From positions 1,302,001 to 1,366,000 of the forward strand of contig JABBOT010000037.1 of NCBI GenBank assembly GCA_016165875.1: DNA of 64,000 nt, read 5' to 3'. This stretch comes from Acanthopleura granulata (taxonomy: Eukaryota > Mollusca > Polyplacophora > Chitonida > Chitonidae). Shown here one piece after another: positions 23,790 to 36,258 of the stretch; the first letter of the stretch is position 1, and each line of letters opens with the position of its first letter. Below the pieces are notes generated by a model. The model saw only the letters and a program-made list of their open reading frames with translations. It searched no databases and was not told the DNA's origin. Position numbers and translations under genes: made by a program.

Positions 23790-26217
23790 CCAAAGGTCCC
23801 AGCAAAACCATCCATATACTGAACACCATTGTATCAGTGAAAACTTCTTGAGCAGGACATCAGCACTTTCAATGCTAATGAATAATTACTAGTACTAGTA
23901 ATTACACTACGGAGCACCACGTGCAAGTATAAAGTGGCGAGTTGAAATCAGTTCTCACAAATACCAGTTACACAATGTCCTGCACTGTTGAATCAGACAT
24001 CCAAAAGGCCCCGACGATGCAGGCCTGGATGAGAGCTGTACCAGAGAGTTGTTTTCTGAGGTGACAGCATGATCAATACTGTCGGCCAATCACTCATCTC
24101 GTCAGCAGCTGTCCTCTCTCATCCCCTGGCTACAAGTCACTCTCTCCCTTTCCTACTGCTGTTAAGCCATGATCCAATTTCCATGAAAATCAGACCTTTA
24201 GAACGGTGGCTCCGTGGGTTAAAGATCTCCTACAATGGCGACCTCAGATAGCAGCCATCGCCAAGACTTCCATGGTTCTTCGGCGTCCAATGCGACAATC
24301 TATTTCTCATCCTTCATCTGTTCCAAATAACTTCTGTATAATTGCATTTCCTATCAACACTGCTGGTCATTTTTTTTTCCTTCCCGCGCAGTACGTTCTA
24401 TGGACAACTCTGCTAGAATTACTTCATAACTGATCATGGGTTTGGCAAAAAGCCTGGTGAAGACAAAGAAAAAAAGGAAACTTTAATACAGCTTCAGAAA
24501 TTTGCTTGCGCAATTCTTGAGCTAATCATTGCCAGACTTGTAAAGGTTTTTCTCTTTCCTTTTTTTCTTTTTTTTCCGCTGCCAGAGAATTATTAGAGAA
24601 TACGGAATGTTAATCAAACCATCAGAGCAAAGCTTTAATATGCTAAATAAACCTGAATGTTTGCACTGATGTACTTCTCACTGCAAATGTCAAATGTTTT
24701 TTTAAAACACCGCCCCATTAGTCATATCCCTTTTTTTTTAAAAAAAAAAAAAACAGGATGATTTATTGAAGCAAAGACAACACAGATATTGTAATAATAA
24801 CAACACAGATACTGTAATAATAACAACACACTAGCCAGGAAATCAATGGCTCATAAATGTATATTTCAACTGATGATCAAGCCGAAAACAATCGACGACC
24901 ACAGAAAACACATACACTTTATTTCTTTACTTAGTTCATTAATTTATTTGTTGATGAACGCGATATTTCACTTACAAGTGTACAAATCTAGCAATCAGTT
25001 TAACATAAAATTGATACTCAAGAAGAAACGTGTATACAACATGGCAGACAACACTGAAACTGGTGTGTAAAGGCCTATATCATTTAATTTAAATTAACTT
25101 GCCATACAAGGACCACCAATAATATGACATGACTGAATATTTCAACACAAAATTCTGCTAGATTGGCAATATTCACAGCCATGAACTTTTCTACGCTCGT
25201 AGACAACGTAAAGCACTCAATTAATCGAGGATATAACGTGTCATTCAATGAATTGAGATTTCAATTGACTGACTGACTGAAGTATTTTTTGAACTTGTAC
25301 ATTAATCAGTGCATGATCTACTGGTCACTGCAGTGCATATAAATATACAGTGTAGTGTAACCGGGCTGGTTGTCGGTGTTCATTGACCATCAGTTATCTA
25401 AGCTTTGGGGAGGCTAGCTTGGTAGGACCGAGAGAAAAGGAACACAACACCGAAGTGGAGACATCTTTTTGTATTCTTGCCATCCTGTATTGACCGGGGA
25501 CATAACTGTAACTCCTGATGACTCTGCCTTCAAGACTCTAACTACAAGACTGACCACAACCACATGGTATAGTTGAAGGCTGTCATATATACTGAATACC
25601 ATCTGGCTGTGTTACATGGTACATGTAGTAAGCTGATACATAGATCCCGCTGGGGCTAACCATACTGACTGGGGTGTCTCTGGGTGTCTCCTGTGTGTCT
25701 CCCCTGTATCTCCCCAGAGCTTCATTAGGGCTGGACTCTTATAGCCCCAGAGGGGACCTCACAGAGGACAGACCCTATCCTAATGACCATTCCAGATTTG
25801 AACACCAACCAGAGCCTAGTTGTGTTTTCTACATACATAATCTCTTCAAATATTTCTTTTCCTAAACACGACATCTCAATCAATTTAACAGCATCATTTA
25901 GATTTCATAGTGGCACATTACTATGTGAAAGATGAATTTTATACTGTAAATGGTACTTTAAGTTTTAAGCCTTTCAATGTGAAATTTCGGCTACAGAAGA
26001 TAAAACTTTTTTGCATTTTTGCTATTTTCCATTACATCACAACAACTTCCCACATTTAATTCTTTCTGAATGAAACTACAAAACGAGACAAATCTACTGA
26101 TACTAAATGCATATTACACAAATGAACACAAAGGCCAGTAATTAGCCCCCTAACACACATACTGTATCTACATAGTAATCTATACCTGGACTGACTCTAC
26201 TCCACTACAGTAGACCT
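23790..26217. other. Gene-free stretch
   Basis: AT-rich unique sequence with homopolymer runs (24724-24756) and one LTR-like repeat. The short open frames have no recognisable domain. Confidence 0.5.
25394..25555 (-). repeat. LTR-like dispersed repeat, copy 2
   Basis: Reverse complement of the 523-694 repeat: AAGCTTTGGGGAGGCTAGCT, GGTAGGACCGAGAGAAAAGG, TACAGGATGG equivalents and CTCCTGATGACTCTGCCTTC. It is about 10 bp shorter because of small deletions. Confidence 0.7.
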
Positions 26218-26436
26218 ACCCTAAATGACCCCAAATTTCGTCCATGACACAGCTGCTCACTATTCATGATTCTGGAAGTTCTGTTCATTGTAGTAAGGTG
26301 TTTTAAGGTTGGTTTGGAAGGTAGGATGATATTCCACTGGAAAATTTAACTTTCAGCACCAAATACAGTATTTTGTGACATGTATTTACCTATAAAAATG
26401 CAGTTGCTTAGATGAAACTTTGGGTCATTTATAGTA
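26218..26436. mobile_element. Short inverted-repeat element, family A (MITE-like)
   Basis: Ends TACCCTAAATGACCCCAAAT and ATGAAACTTTGGGTCATTTA are inverted repeats (about 20 of 26 positions). The interior includes CTGCTCACTATTCATGATTC and GTTGGTTTGGAAGGTAGGAT. Non-coding. Confidence 0.78.
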
Positions 26437-26699
26437 ATTTCGATTATTCTCCTCTCATTAGCCAAAACGGCGTCTTTAAGAGTTAAGAGTGTGAGTCAAG
26501 GGTTTCAAGGACCTAGAGACAGCCCCTGGACCTAAGATTCACTTTAACAGTCAATCTGCACTCTCACCCTCAACCACCACTCAGGTGAAAAACTCTTCTG
26601 AGGCTTATGAATACACTGAACATGTACAGTACGTAGTCAACAGCAGGCAGTATATTATGTTCATTTCTACATGGAAAATGCACACAAAAATTAAGAAAA

Positions 26700-26795
26700 A
26701 AAAAAAAGCAATCCTGTTCAAAACCAACACTGATCAAAGCTCCCTCTCCAATTACAGAGCAGTTTCCTTGACTTTAATTTATGTTTTACCTGGAC
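26700..26795 (+). pseudogene. Possible LINE reverse-transcriptase remnant
   Basis: After a poly-A run the plus strand reads FKTNTDQSSLSNYRAVSLTL. This resembles the SNYRPISL block near the start of non-LTR reverse transcriptases. Only about 20 residues fit and nothing flanking supports it, so chance is a real alternative. Confidence 0.25.
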
Positions 26796-26970
26796 TACAT
26801 CAGTATATTAACGACTAATATTTCATATCAAGGTCCTCAAATCAGGTAAAAAAAATATCTGTCATCCTATTGACATTTAGCTTTCGTTACAAACCATGTG
26901 GCATATATTACGAGACTTATAGATTAACCCGTATTTGATCTTTCAAGATTCAGCCTTCGGCAACATCAGT

Positions 26971-27480
26971 TCATTAAAAGAACAGGTCGCATTTAAACAA
27001 AGGATGCGTCATCTGCATGGTCATTTCGTGCTGATTCCAAATATGGTCTTCGCTATTTTTTGGCTTTTTTTTTTTTTTTTACTGTGATTAAAATTGAAAA
27101 TAACTGTTAAGGTGCTATACAGTGGACTCTCTTAACCATTCTGAATATCCTAAAGCCCAGTGATGTCATAAATTCTTTTTTTGCTGCTAAACATGCTATA
27201 ACTGTTAAATTTCCACATTAAATACTGGTGCTGTACTACACTTACATTCACAAAAAGGGTACACATTTAGCGATCAGACTGAATCTATGACGTCACAGTG
27301 CTTCAGCCTGTTCAATATGATCCAAAAAGTTGAATGCAGCACCTCAATCTTCACTTCCATTTTAATCACTGTAAAAAACGAATTCCAAAAAATAATGAAG
27401 ACCACATCTGGAATCAGGACGAATTGACCTTTCAGATGATGCATAGTCTGTTTAAATGTTGTGTATTCTTTTAACTGGAA
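26971..27480. mobile_element. Palindromic (foldback) element, family E, two-armed copy
   Basis: The left arm 26971-27070 (TCATTAAAAGAACAGGTCGC ... GGTCTTCGCTATTTTTTGG) pairs with 27380-27480. A second, inner inverted pair surrounds CATTAAATACTGGTGCTGTA. Related, shorter copies are at 31360-31690 and 46990-47300. Confidence 0.75.
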
Positions 27481-27747
27481 CAAAAGAAAACAAAGCTGCT
27501 ATACTGACCAAATATATAAACGAATAGCATGGTACATATTAACAAATTGCTTGCTTTTCAGTATTACCTGTACTAGTAATCTGCAAGAGATCCCAACAAA
27601 ACCTGGTATCTCCCTTGATTGAGGAATGTACAGCCTTTAGTCTACTTTACATATAGTTCTGTTGATATGCCTGCCTGTCAGATGGAGTCAAATGTGCATG
27701 TCCAGTCAAAGGCAATACACCTTACACACATGGCTAATAAGAAGACA

Positions 27748-27836
27748 GGCAAGGCCATCCTTAAAAATTCTCTGTTGGGGATAACCCAACTTTATCAGGC
27801 AAAACAGGATAGCTTGGTAGAGAATTTTTTTTTGTT
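27748..27836. mobile_element. Family B left-end fragment
   Basis: AAGGCCATCCTTAAAAATTC, TCTGTTGGGGATAACCCAAC and CAGGCAAAACAGGATAGCTT resemble the left half of the 60307 element. Confidence 0.55.
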
Positions 27837-28420
27837 ATTATCAGCACCAACGAACATATTTTCATCGACCGCATAATGAGGTGTTTGCAGTGGCCTTTGA
27901 ACTCACATTATGTAACCTTTGACCTGCTGATCCCATCCCATATAAATGCATAGATAGTTACAGTCAAGACAAGTTGAGTGAAGAGCGAGGGATATGAAAA
28001 TAGCCCTTTTAGAGCATCGGGCCATCGAGCAGTACAGTGCCATCCAGGCCTAAACCACAAACCATCCAGAAGGCAAATTAACGATGAATGACCCTGTGTT
28101 AGTGTTACAGTGCATCTAGAAACTCCTGTTTGGCACATCAAAATGGAAAGACAGAGACCGGCCATCTGGTAGGACAAATCATTCCACATCTATTCAAGAC
28201 TGTGGACATCCTGGTATTAGCCCAATTTCGTTGCGACAACATGCTTTCCTAACACAGAGACAAATGTACATGTAAATACATGCACAACTGGAAGGCTGAA
28301 GTTACATGATGCAAAACTCGCTCTGCTTCACTGCCTCAGAAGTCTAAAACCTGGCTTCATTCATGTCAATGAAGCTCACAATTTACATGTGCTGTGTAGA
28401 TTGTCATGTTGACTTAAACA

Positions 28421-28574
28421 TACCCTTAATCACCTAAAATTTTGTCCATGACTAAGTTGCTCACTTTTCCTGATTCTGAGAGTTTTATCGAATGCATAGG
28501 AAGGTATTTTAATGTTTGTTTGGAAGGTAGGATTGCATTCTACTAGAGAATGAAATTTTAGGTCATTTACAGTA
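28421..28574. mobile_element. Short inverted-repeat element, family A
   Basis: TACCCTTAATCACCTAAAAT at the left and ATTTTAGGTCATTTACAGTA at the right, with interior GCTCACTTTTCCTGATTCTG and TTGTTTGGAAGGTAGGATTG. It is shorter than the 26218 copy because part of the 3' half is missing. Confidence 0.8.
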
Positions 28575-30206
28575 CTTAATTTGATTTCTGCCATTAACTA
28601 ACTGTATTTCAAGGAATGTCATTCAATGTTATATCGCTGTATTCCTCCGCAAATTATCTTTCATCTCTCTATTTGTCTGCAGCTGCCCCATGCCAAGTGA
28701 AGTGACCAGATGCACCTGGCTTCAAACACAGCAAATCTGACATTTACTATAAATATGAGTACGATATAATAAAAAGGAAATGTGGGCATGTTGAATTATC
28801 AGACAATTAAACAATGGCGCCAGGTTTCCAACTGACAACCCTTAAGTGCCCTTTTGAAAAGATTTCAAAACACATAACCCTCAAGGAAAAGCCACTCAGC
28901 AGTTCTTTCCTTCCTCGTTTTTATTGATCAAGGGTGGTAATGATTGAAATGTGCAAACTGAAACAAAAACCAGTGACAGCCAACATCCAGAATCCAAACT
29001 CAAATGACAATTTAACAACGTGATGAGCACAGAGGAAATGAAAGTGTCAGTGTCTGATGGGGTATTTAATGCTTAGATTGCATCAATGTCCTTACAACAT
29101 ATTGCAGGCTTTGACAAGAAAATTAGTTATCACAGCGAACACTTTCAGCAATAATGGACAAGAGGTATTGTCTGTTTGTACTCTACACGAATCAGGCTAT
29201 TTCTCCTGGGTTCCTTAATTTTTTTTCTCTGGTGATAATTTTCCTCTACATATCCATAGATATCTATAACAAGGATCCAGGACAATAAAAAAAACAAACA
29301 AAAAACCAAGGGACATATAACCATGGGGTAATTAAAAGTTATCCATGATAAAGCAAAAAAAAACCCATAGGAAACAAGACACCAGCTAAGACAATATGCA
29401 ACTTACAAAATGTGACTTTAGGACATCAGAGTGATGTGCCTTTATGATGCACAGTAGGGTCAATCTGCACAGTTTAACACTACAGGCTGGTATTTTTCAT
29501 ACAGAAAATTCATCAAAAATGAAGAATTACATCTTCTGAAATGTATTCTCCAGTGACACTGTGTATCAATTTGGACAACAATCCAACGGACACAAGATCT
29601 TAGCAGAATTAAAAGACCTTTGGGAACGAAACTCTAGCAGTCCAATTAAAACACCCTTCAGGGCTCAAAATTAACGACTAACTGGTCGCATATGCAACCA
29701 AAATTTTGGTTTGTGCGACCCAAAAATTTATTCCAGTCGCATGTCCGATCATACATCATCATTTGCGCGACCATGATAAGTTGTGAATGGGCCAACTCAC
29801 CTATCAAAGCTTTGGTCCAAATCGACTGAATCCACAATGGTAGAAGAAGGCAGTTTACTCAGAGAATCACTCAACTGTGTCAGCATGGCTCCAGTCAGCT
29901 CAAACAGGTTGGAATGTTGTAGAACCCAGGTGTCATGTTCTCTGTGATGGCAACTGCGTCCGCTGTCAGAGGTTGTGACCACTGCTGAGCACATGGTCGA
30001 AACTGTCGTAACACTATACGAAGCTTTTCAGTTTTTCTTTCTCCATAATTTGGGCATATTTGTTTCCATGACATACATGCAGTAAAACATCTTTGCACAT
30101 GGTGTACCTGGCATGAATAGTTATCTGACTGTTAAAATCTTTATTTCTGAATTCTGGACGAAGTTTCACTTTCACATGAGTAACAACAACAACATGCCTT
30201 GCCTAC
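28575..30206. other. Gene-free stretch
   Basis: No repeat family with a second copy here except the lone 37-bp unit at 29616-29655. GGGCTCAAAATTAACGACTA followed by GTCGCATATGCAACCA, TGTGCGACCC and CAGTCGCATGTCCG (29663-29775) looks like part of a dispersed element, but I see no second copy in this window. Confidence 0.45.
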
Positions 30207-30314
30207 TATCGATTTAGTCATATAAGCAGCATCCAAAGACATTATCGATTTAGTCATATAAGCAGCATCCAAAGACATTATCGATTTAGTCATATAAGCA
30301 GCATCCAAAGATAT
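30207..30314. repeat. Three near-perfect 36-bp tandem units
   Basis: TATCGATTTAGTCATATAAG starts at 30207, 30243 and 30279. The copies are nearly identical, implying a recent duplication. The minus-strand 12-residue peptide repeat is incidental. Confidence 0.93.
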
Positions 30315-30499
30315 TATTTTCTTATTTCTGAAAACTGTGATAACCGGGTTCATATTAAGCATTACAGGCTGCATGGTAAATGGTCAATGTACTTTTTACA
30401 TTTTCCATGTTTTTTTTTTTATTTTTTTTTTATTTTCATTACGATCCTTCAAAAATCTATGTCTGACAGTCAATTTACTATGCGCAGTCCCTGTTCGTT

Positions 30500-31268
30500 C
30501 TAGCCAAGTAATCACATGGCCCTTCCACCACACTACATGGGAAGGTCCCATTTAATACTAATGGTGCAAACTCGGAAACCTGCTGTCTGGCTTTCACCCA
30601 ATCAGTTTGGTTCTGCTTCTGTGTTACATTTTTCTCATCAGGTTGAGCGCTTTGCACCCTCTACAATTTTCGACCCCTAACGCCCACTGTTAAGTCATAA
30701 TAAACTGGAGCAAACTCCACCTAGACCTTGGTAATGCATGAAGGCGTCATGTTTGATGACACAAAGCATTATGGATACAACTCTGTACATTTTATGCTAC
30801 GATTTACACTCTGTTGTAGCAAGTTGGTCATTCTTTGGAGCAATATCTAGATGATAGTGACATCTGATCCTCTTAAACACCAGAAGTATTTCCAATTTGT
30901 TTGCAACAAAGGCTGCAAATGTTGGTGACATAATTGAGCATAAGTTCCTAGTTCTTAAAGTTCTTAAAATTTAGCCCTAGATCGGGATGCTTAACTTCAT
31001 CAAACATGGCAAACCCTGGTGTGTGCCAAGAGAGACAGAACTGGCTCAAGTTTTATTCTGACTTAACAGTTGGTGTTAAGGGTCAGAAATTGTAGCTGAT
31101 GTGAAGCATCCAACCTATGGAGAAAAATGCAACACAGAAGCAGAGCCGAAATGATCGAGTGGAAGCCGGAAAATAGGTGGGCGAGTTTGTGCCATTAGTG
31201 TTCAATGGGACCTTCCCATGGCGTTGTAGTCTAGTGGAGGGGCACTGTAATTATTTGGCGAGGTTCGT
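30500..31268. mobile_element. Element with about 215-bp inverted arms, family D
   Basis: 30500-30715 and 31050-31268 are inverted copies: GGGAAGGTCCCATTTAATAC versus the complement of TGTTCAATGGGACCTTCCC, and likewise TCTGCTTCTGTGTTACATTT and CCACTGTTAAGTCATAATAA. The 330-bp centre holds no open frame of note. This is the longest inverted repeat in the window. Confidence 0.82.
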
Positions 31269-31425
31269 TCCATCTGAAGACGGGGCCCTAAAAGTGGATT
31301 CCTTACGATTGCTGTCCTACTGAAAATATTCTGACTCTGTGATGGAATTTTTGAGCCATAATAATTAAAGCTAAACATGCTGTTATATTATCAAAATAAA
31401 TGTAGATATATGTGGATAAATAAAT

Positions 31426-31503
31426 GAATATTCATGTAGGAGAGAGCAATGAATATTCATGTAGGAGAGAGAGCAATGAATATTCATGTAGGACAGAGCA
31501 TAT
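31426..31503. repeat. 25-27 bp tandem repeat, three units
   Basis: GAATATTCATGTAGGAGAGA starts at 31426, 31451 and 31478. Confidence 0.92.
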
Positions 31504-31690
31504 AGGGCAGTCACGGGATGTTTTGCAGCTAAAGAAGAATCTGTGAGGTCACTGTGTTTCAGTCTGTTCCATATGGTCCACAATTTGAACTGCTGGACTG
31601 CTTTCTATCTTTTCTCTTTTATCATGAAAACTAGAATGTCCCAAAATATATGAAGACCATATTTAGAATCTGCATCAATAGTAATTACAT
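31500..31690. mobile_element. Family E fragment
   Basis: TGCAGCTAAAGAAGAATCTG, CACTGTGTTTCAGTCTGTTC and ATATGAAGACCATATTTAGA correspond to the right half of the 26971 element. Confidence 0.6.
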
Positions 31691-31841
31691 GTGTCACACC
31701 TGAAGAAAGTTCTGGTGCACCTAAAAAAAAAATTCCTTGTGCGCTTAAAAATTTTACCTGTGTGTCTACAAAATATATTAGGGTAAACTCTGGGTAAACT
31801 TTGAACCCTGCCCTTGAAAATGAGGCCAAGGACAATCAAAA

Positions 31842-32030
31842 CACTCTTGGAAACAAAACATCAGAACAATTAAAACACCCTTAGAAACAAAAACCTAGCA
31901 GTCCAACTAAAACACCCTTGGAAACAAAAACCTAGCGGTCCAACTGAAACACCCTTGGAAACAAAAACCTAGCAATCCAACTAAAACACCTTTGGAAACA
32001 AGGCCCTAGGGCAATAAAAACACCCCAGGA
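31842..32030. repeat. 37-bp tandem repeat, about five units
   Basis: CACCCTTGGAAACAAAAACC is found near 31842, 31876, 31913, 31950, 31987 and 32021, with CTAGCAGTCCAACTAAAA between. A lone unit is at about 29616-29655 (CTCTAGCAGTCCAATTAAAA). Confidence 0.9.
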
Positions 32031-32924
32031 GAATTTGAAGACTCCTATCCTGCACAAAGATGAAAATTCCACAAGAACCAGCAGAGACACTGATCTCAGA
32101 GTGGCACACTTTAACAAACATTGCGTGATGTTCTACATTGACCTTAACAGCCTAACGTAAAGAAAATATTTTTTTCAACCTGTGAGGGTGTTTTAAAGTC
32201 AACACTTTTCTCATTTCAGAGGTGTATCTGATGACGAAAAATTCATGTCATTCAACTCCTTTTTTTACGTGCGCGTGTGTATGTGATTTTTTTTTCTTTA
32301 TTTTTTTTTTTTTTAACTCAACAAGGATTAACCAGGTCAATTAACCATATCCAGAAATTTGTAGCTATGAACTACTTTGAAAACAAAATCCAACTCATAC
32401 AAAATCTAGCCAGTACATGTTGGCCCTGGGTCCTACAGCCACGAGGGGATACAGCTCTAATCTTAGGTAAGTACACGTACACTTGAGACATCTGCTCCTG
32501 GTAACCACTGCAAATACACCTGGCATCAATGACACAGGCCACAAGGCCACATTACCACATAGCTCTCTCATCACAGGGTTTGTTGACTTTAGTATCCTGC
32601 TATGTTTATTGTTTAGAATATCACAGTGAAGAGTTTCACACTTCCCTGTCCCCCTAGGGCCGCACCATATGAAGGCAGAGGGGGTGGAGGGGTGAGAGAT
32701 ACACTATTCCCTGATCAGTTTCCCTATCGCATCCAGCTGTAACATTCATCTGGGGTGTCTGGTTTCTTATTTCTTCACCCCACAGCAGGCACATTTGACC
32801 CCAACCAGTCTGTTAGCTGAGACTCACAGAAGCTCATGTGGCATGCCATACACTTGTACTGTGCCCACTGTAGAGAGTCAATATAAACATTGCGCTCTTT
32901 TTCTTGGCTGTGCTGTTTCTGGCT

Positions 32925-33165
32925 GGGGCGGGTGTACCAGAGTGCATACAGCATCAGCTTCTTAAACAGTAAATCTGAGGTTTAATCCTCAATCAAGCCA
33001 TATTAAGGTAATTTTGGCACTACCTCCCCTGGAGCTCAGCATTTAAGAGGAATACAGGCAAAGTGCTGGTTGGCCCATATACTCTCAGTATAATGCCACT
33101 GGTCTGGTGTTTTCAGCATAGCCTTTTGGTGATGCAGCACTATAAATCCCATACAGATGTACACG
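32925..33165 (+). repeat. Possible further tRNA-derived repeat, single copy
   Basis: GGGCGGGTGTACCAGAGTGC and TGAGGTTTAATCCTCAATCA look like A- and B-box remnants. A body with CTCAGTATAATGCCACTGGT follows. No second copy was found in the window, so this rests on style alone. Confidence 0.3.
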
Positions 33166-33337
33166 GCAGTCAGGCTCTGGCCTGCTACAACACATTTATA
33201 ATCCATTCTTGACTGTGTCTGATGACACCGGAAAAAGTTTCCAACATAAAACTGCTGCAGTTGAACAAGGCAGTATGGCAGAAGCCAGATTCTAGCAAGA
33301 CCTCACTGATCAAAGGCTAATCACTGGCTGAAGTGAA

Positions 33338-33524
33338 GGCCTCTGTGGTTGTCAGGGAGGTTAGCATGCCAGTGCGGCGCAATAATGCGGGTGTCTCTCA
33401 CATATGCGGTCATTGTGAGTTCAAGTCCAGTTCTACGGTTTTCCTCCGACCATAATGCTAGCTGCCATCATACAAGTGTAATAATAATTCTTGAGCACAG
33501 CATAAAAAAAACAATCAAATAAAT
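33338..33524 (+). repeat. SINE family 1 with internal deletion
   Basis: The head GGCCTCTGTGGTTGTCAGGG, the B-box TGTGAGTTCAAGTCC and the tail ATTCTTGAGCACAGCATAAA are present. The segment between TTCTACGG and TTTCCTCCGACCATAATGCT is shortened by about 70 bp relative to the 10197 copy. Confidence 0.8.
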
Positions 33525-33788
33525 TTACATGAATAAATTGTCTACCGCAAAACTGATGCTTAGCCAACAGAGCCAATGAAAACTTCAGTTGATAGTCAAT
33601 GGCGAATGCTGGATTTAAACTGTGACTGGCCGGTTTGCAGCATAAACTTCTCCTAAAGCCTTAAAAGTTGATGAAAGACTTCAGATACATAACTGCCAGA
33701 GACAGTCAGCGAATGCTGGTATAAGTTAGATCACTGACATTGTACATGTATGACCATAGTGTTCTCTAGCCCACCTGTATCAAGGGGG

Positions 33789-33923
33789 AGTACGTGGGAA
33801 AGTCCGCCAGCAACCTGCGGAGAGTTGTGAGTTTTCTCCCATCATAATGCTGGGCACCATCGTATAAGTGAAATATTCTTGAGTAGGGCATAAAACAACA
33901 ATAAAATAAATAAATAAATAAAT
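33789..33923 (+). repeat. SINE family 1, 5'-truncated
   Basis: It starts in the body at GTACGTGGGAAAGTCCGCCA and reaches the full tail with a TAAA microsatellite. Confidence 0.85.
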
Positions 33924-34138
33924 GTATGAGGGGATATGACTGTATTAAAGGCAATCGCTAGATCACCAATGGCACAGCCAGATCATCCAAAGCTGTTACG
34001 ACAAAACACTGCATGCATACACTCAGTACCAGCGTTGACGTATATGTATATACATGTAAGTATAATGGGGTTTTCCGTTGTACTTAATGATTTTCCAGTC
34101 ATATGACAATGAGGAGTCCTTAGAATGCATAATGACTG

Positions 34139-34406
34139 CATCTTCTTGTGGTAGGGCATGTCCATCCTGCCGGCACTGGAACATCATGCCGAAGACACCA
34201 CACATGACACCCTACTCAGTCACGTTACACTGAAAATCAGGCAAACCAGTCCTGTTTCCTTGCTCTAACCTCTAAGTGCTCGAGTGCCAAGTGCGGTAGC
34301 AACAAGTATCATTTTTCAAGCCTTTGCTATGACACGACCCAGGATTGATCCTGACCTCCCGATGTCAAGGCCGACGCCATAACCACCAGGCCACAGAGGC
34401 GGTCTT
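34139..34406 (-). repeat. SINE family 2 copy
   Basis: Reversed order: GGCACTGGAACATCATGCCG, AACCAGTCCTGTTTCCTTGC, CTATGACACGACCCAGGATT, then the head ATAACCACCAGGCCACAGAG. Confidence 0.85.
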
Positions 34407-35679
34407 TGATGATGCCATTGATGGCATATGACAAATCACAGTAACTGCATACATCAACGATTTCCCAAATCTGTGAGATAGTCAATAGCTAAATTGCCAT
34501 AACACACATCACGAGTGCATTAATACCTGTTAAGTTTCACCATTCAGAATCTACCAGAACCTGCATGACCAAATGTTTTAGCTGTGTGTGCATCATCGTA
34601 TACAGTTAATGACTGGCATAACATCAGAGATCACCATCACCCTAAATGACTTAAAATTTCTTCCAGGACTAAGTCGCTTATTTTTCCAGAATTTGTTCTG
34701 TTGATTTTAGAAAGTTGTCTGGAGGTGTCTTTGCAAAATTGGATGAAACCCTACAACACAATATACGCCTGAACAAATACATTCGTTGGAAACGTATAAA
34801 TGAATACAAGCAGCACTGTGATGAGTATAAACTGTGAGGGAAAGCACTTCATGGGTTTTATTGAAAAGTACTCAATAAAACAATGAGTTTGGAAAGAAAT
34901 GGTTTCAAAAATACGTGTATGCGATTTACAGTTCTCATCCGGTTTCAGGGCTTTGGGGTGGGGCACTAATTACCATGGCAGCCACCGAAATATATATGCA
35001 AATGTCCCTGTTCACCTCTGTTTGTTATCTCTGTATCTATGTATTCAACAAAAAATGAAAAAATTGAACATGGACACATGAGTAGCAACACATCAGCATA
35101 TGGGTATCTACGTATCAGTCAAGACCGTACATGGAAAATAATTGGAGTTGTAGCCCTGACAAGAAATCATATCCATTTATAAAGTACTATATGTATGATA
35201 ATGGCAATCTGATTACCAAGGCAACAGTGAAAATAAACAAGGGTGAGTAGCAACACACTGTCTTCAAGAATTAAAATTAAATGTGGAAAACAACTGGAGT
35301 TGTAGCCGGGAAAACATCATCACCATCAAATTATATCTGTTAATACAGCATACCCAAATTCCTCAACCATTCGCAAATTTGTGCATTTTATCCACATTTG
35401 TTATTTGATTTTGGGGGATAAACTACATTGGTTGGATTGGCCAGTTTCAGGGCATCACAAAAAGTATTATTTTATCAGTCAACAAAGAATAAATGCTTAA
35501 ATATGCACCTTGAAAATGTTGAAAAATTACAGTACATGTATGTTGGAAAAATGTTTATCTATTTACCATGTCTATCACTGAAACGGTCCAAATGTGAGTT
35601 GCAAGTTATCGTTACCTCTGGATATCTATGCATCCACCAGACATTAAAACTCCATATTCAAAGCAACTGGAATTTATCT

Positions 35680-35725
35680 ATTTATTATTATTATTAATAT
35701 TATTATTATTATTATATTTATTATC
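35680..35725. repeat. (ATT)n microsatellite
   Basis: Runs of TTATTATTATTATT with one TAATATT interruption, inside the larger array at 34900-37010. Confidence 0.9.
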
Positions 35726-36002
35726 TATTTATGAAGTATAAGAAAGGGCAATCTGGTTACCATAATAACAGTGAAAATTGCCAAATGTGAGTCATGACAC
35801 ATTGCCTAATCTGTATCTAAGTATCCAAAAGAATTAAAACTGAATATACCCTAGACACAAAGTTCATATCTAACTATATAGTATATGGGAAATAGCAATC
35901 TGGTTACCATAGCAACTATGGAAAATTGGCAAATGTGAGCTGCAACCCCTTATCATCTGTGTACCTTCATATCCAGCAAAAATTAAAACTGTACTGGAGT
36001 TG

Positions 36003-36258
36003 CATTTATTTATTTGATTGATGTTTTACACCGTACTCAAGAATATACCACCATGACGTCTAGCATTATGGTGGAATGAAACCGAGCAGAAACTGGGGAA
36101 AACCCATGACCATCTGCAGGTTGCTGGCAGACCTTCCCACATACAGCCAGAGAGGAAGCCAGCATTAGCTGGACTTGAGCTCACAGTGACTGCATTGGTG
36201 GAAGACTTCTGGGTAATTATACTATGCTAGCATGTTAACCAACTGGTACATGGAGGTG
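36003..36258 (-). repeat. SINE family 1 inserted in the tandem array at 34900-37010
   Basis: A near-complete minus-strand copy, from ATTTATTTGATTGATGTTTT to TTAACCAACTGGTACATGGA. It splits a repeat unit of the array within GGAGTTGTAGC. GGAGTTGCA (35996-36004) and GGAGGTGTA (36252-36260) may be its diverged target-site duplication. Confidence 0.88.

Noticed and set aside
23467..23815. Frames of 90-100 codons on both strands
   Set aside because: They lie over the family-3 SINE-like repeat.
31400..31503. Direct repeats suspected to be a CRISPR-like array
   Set aside because: Three 25-27 bp units without unique spacers in an animal genome; an ordinary tandem repeat.
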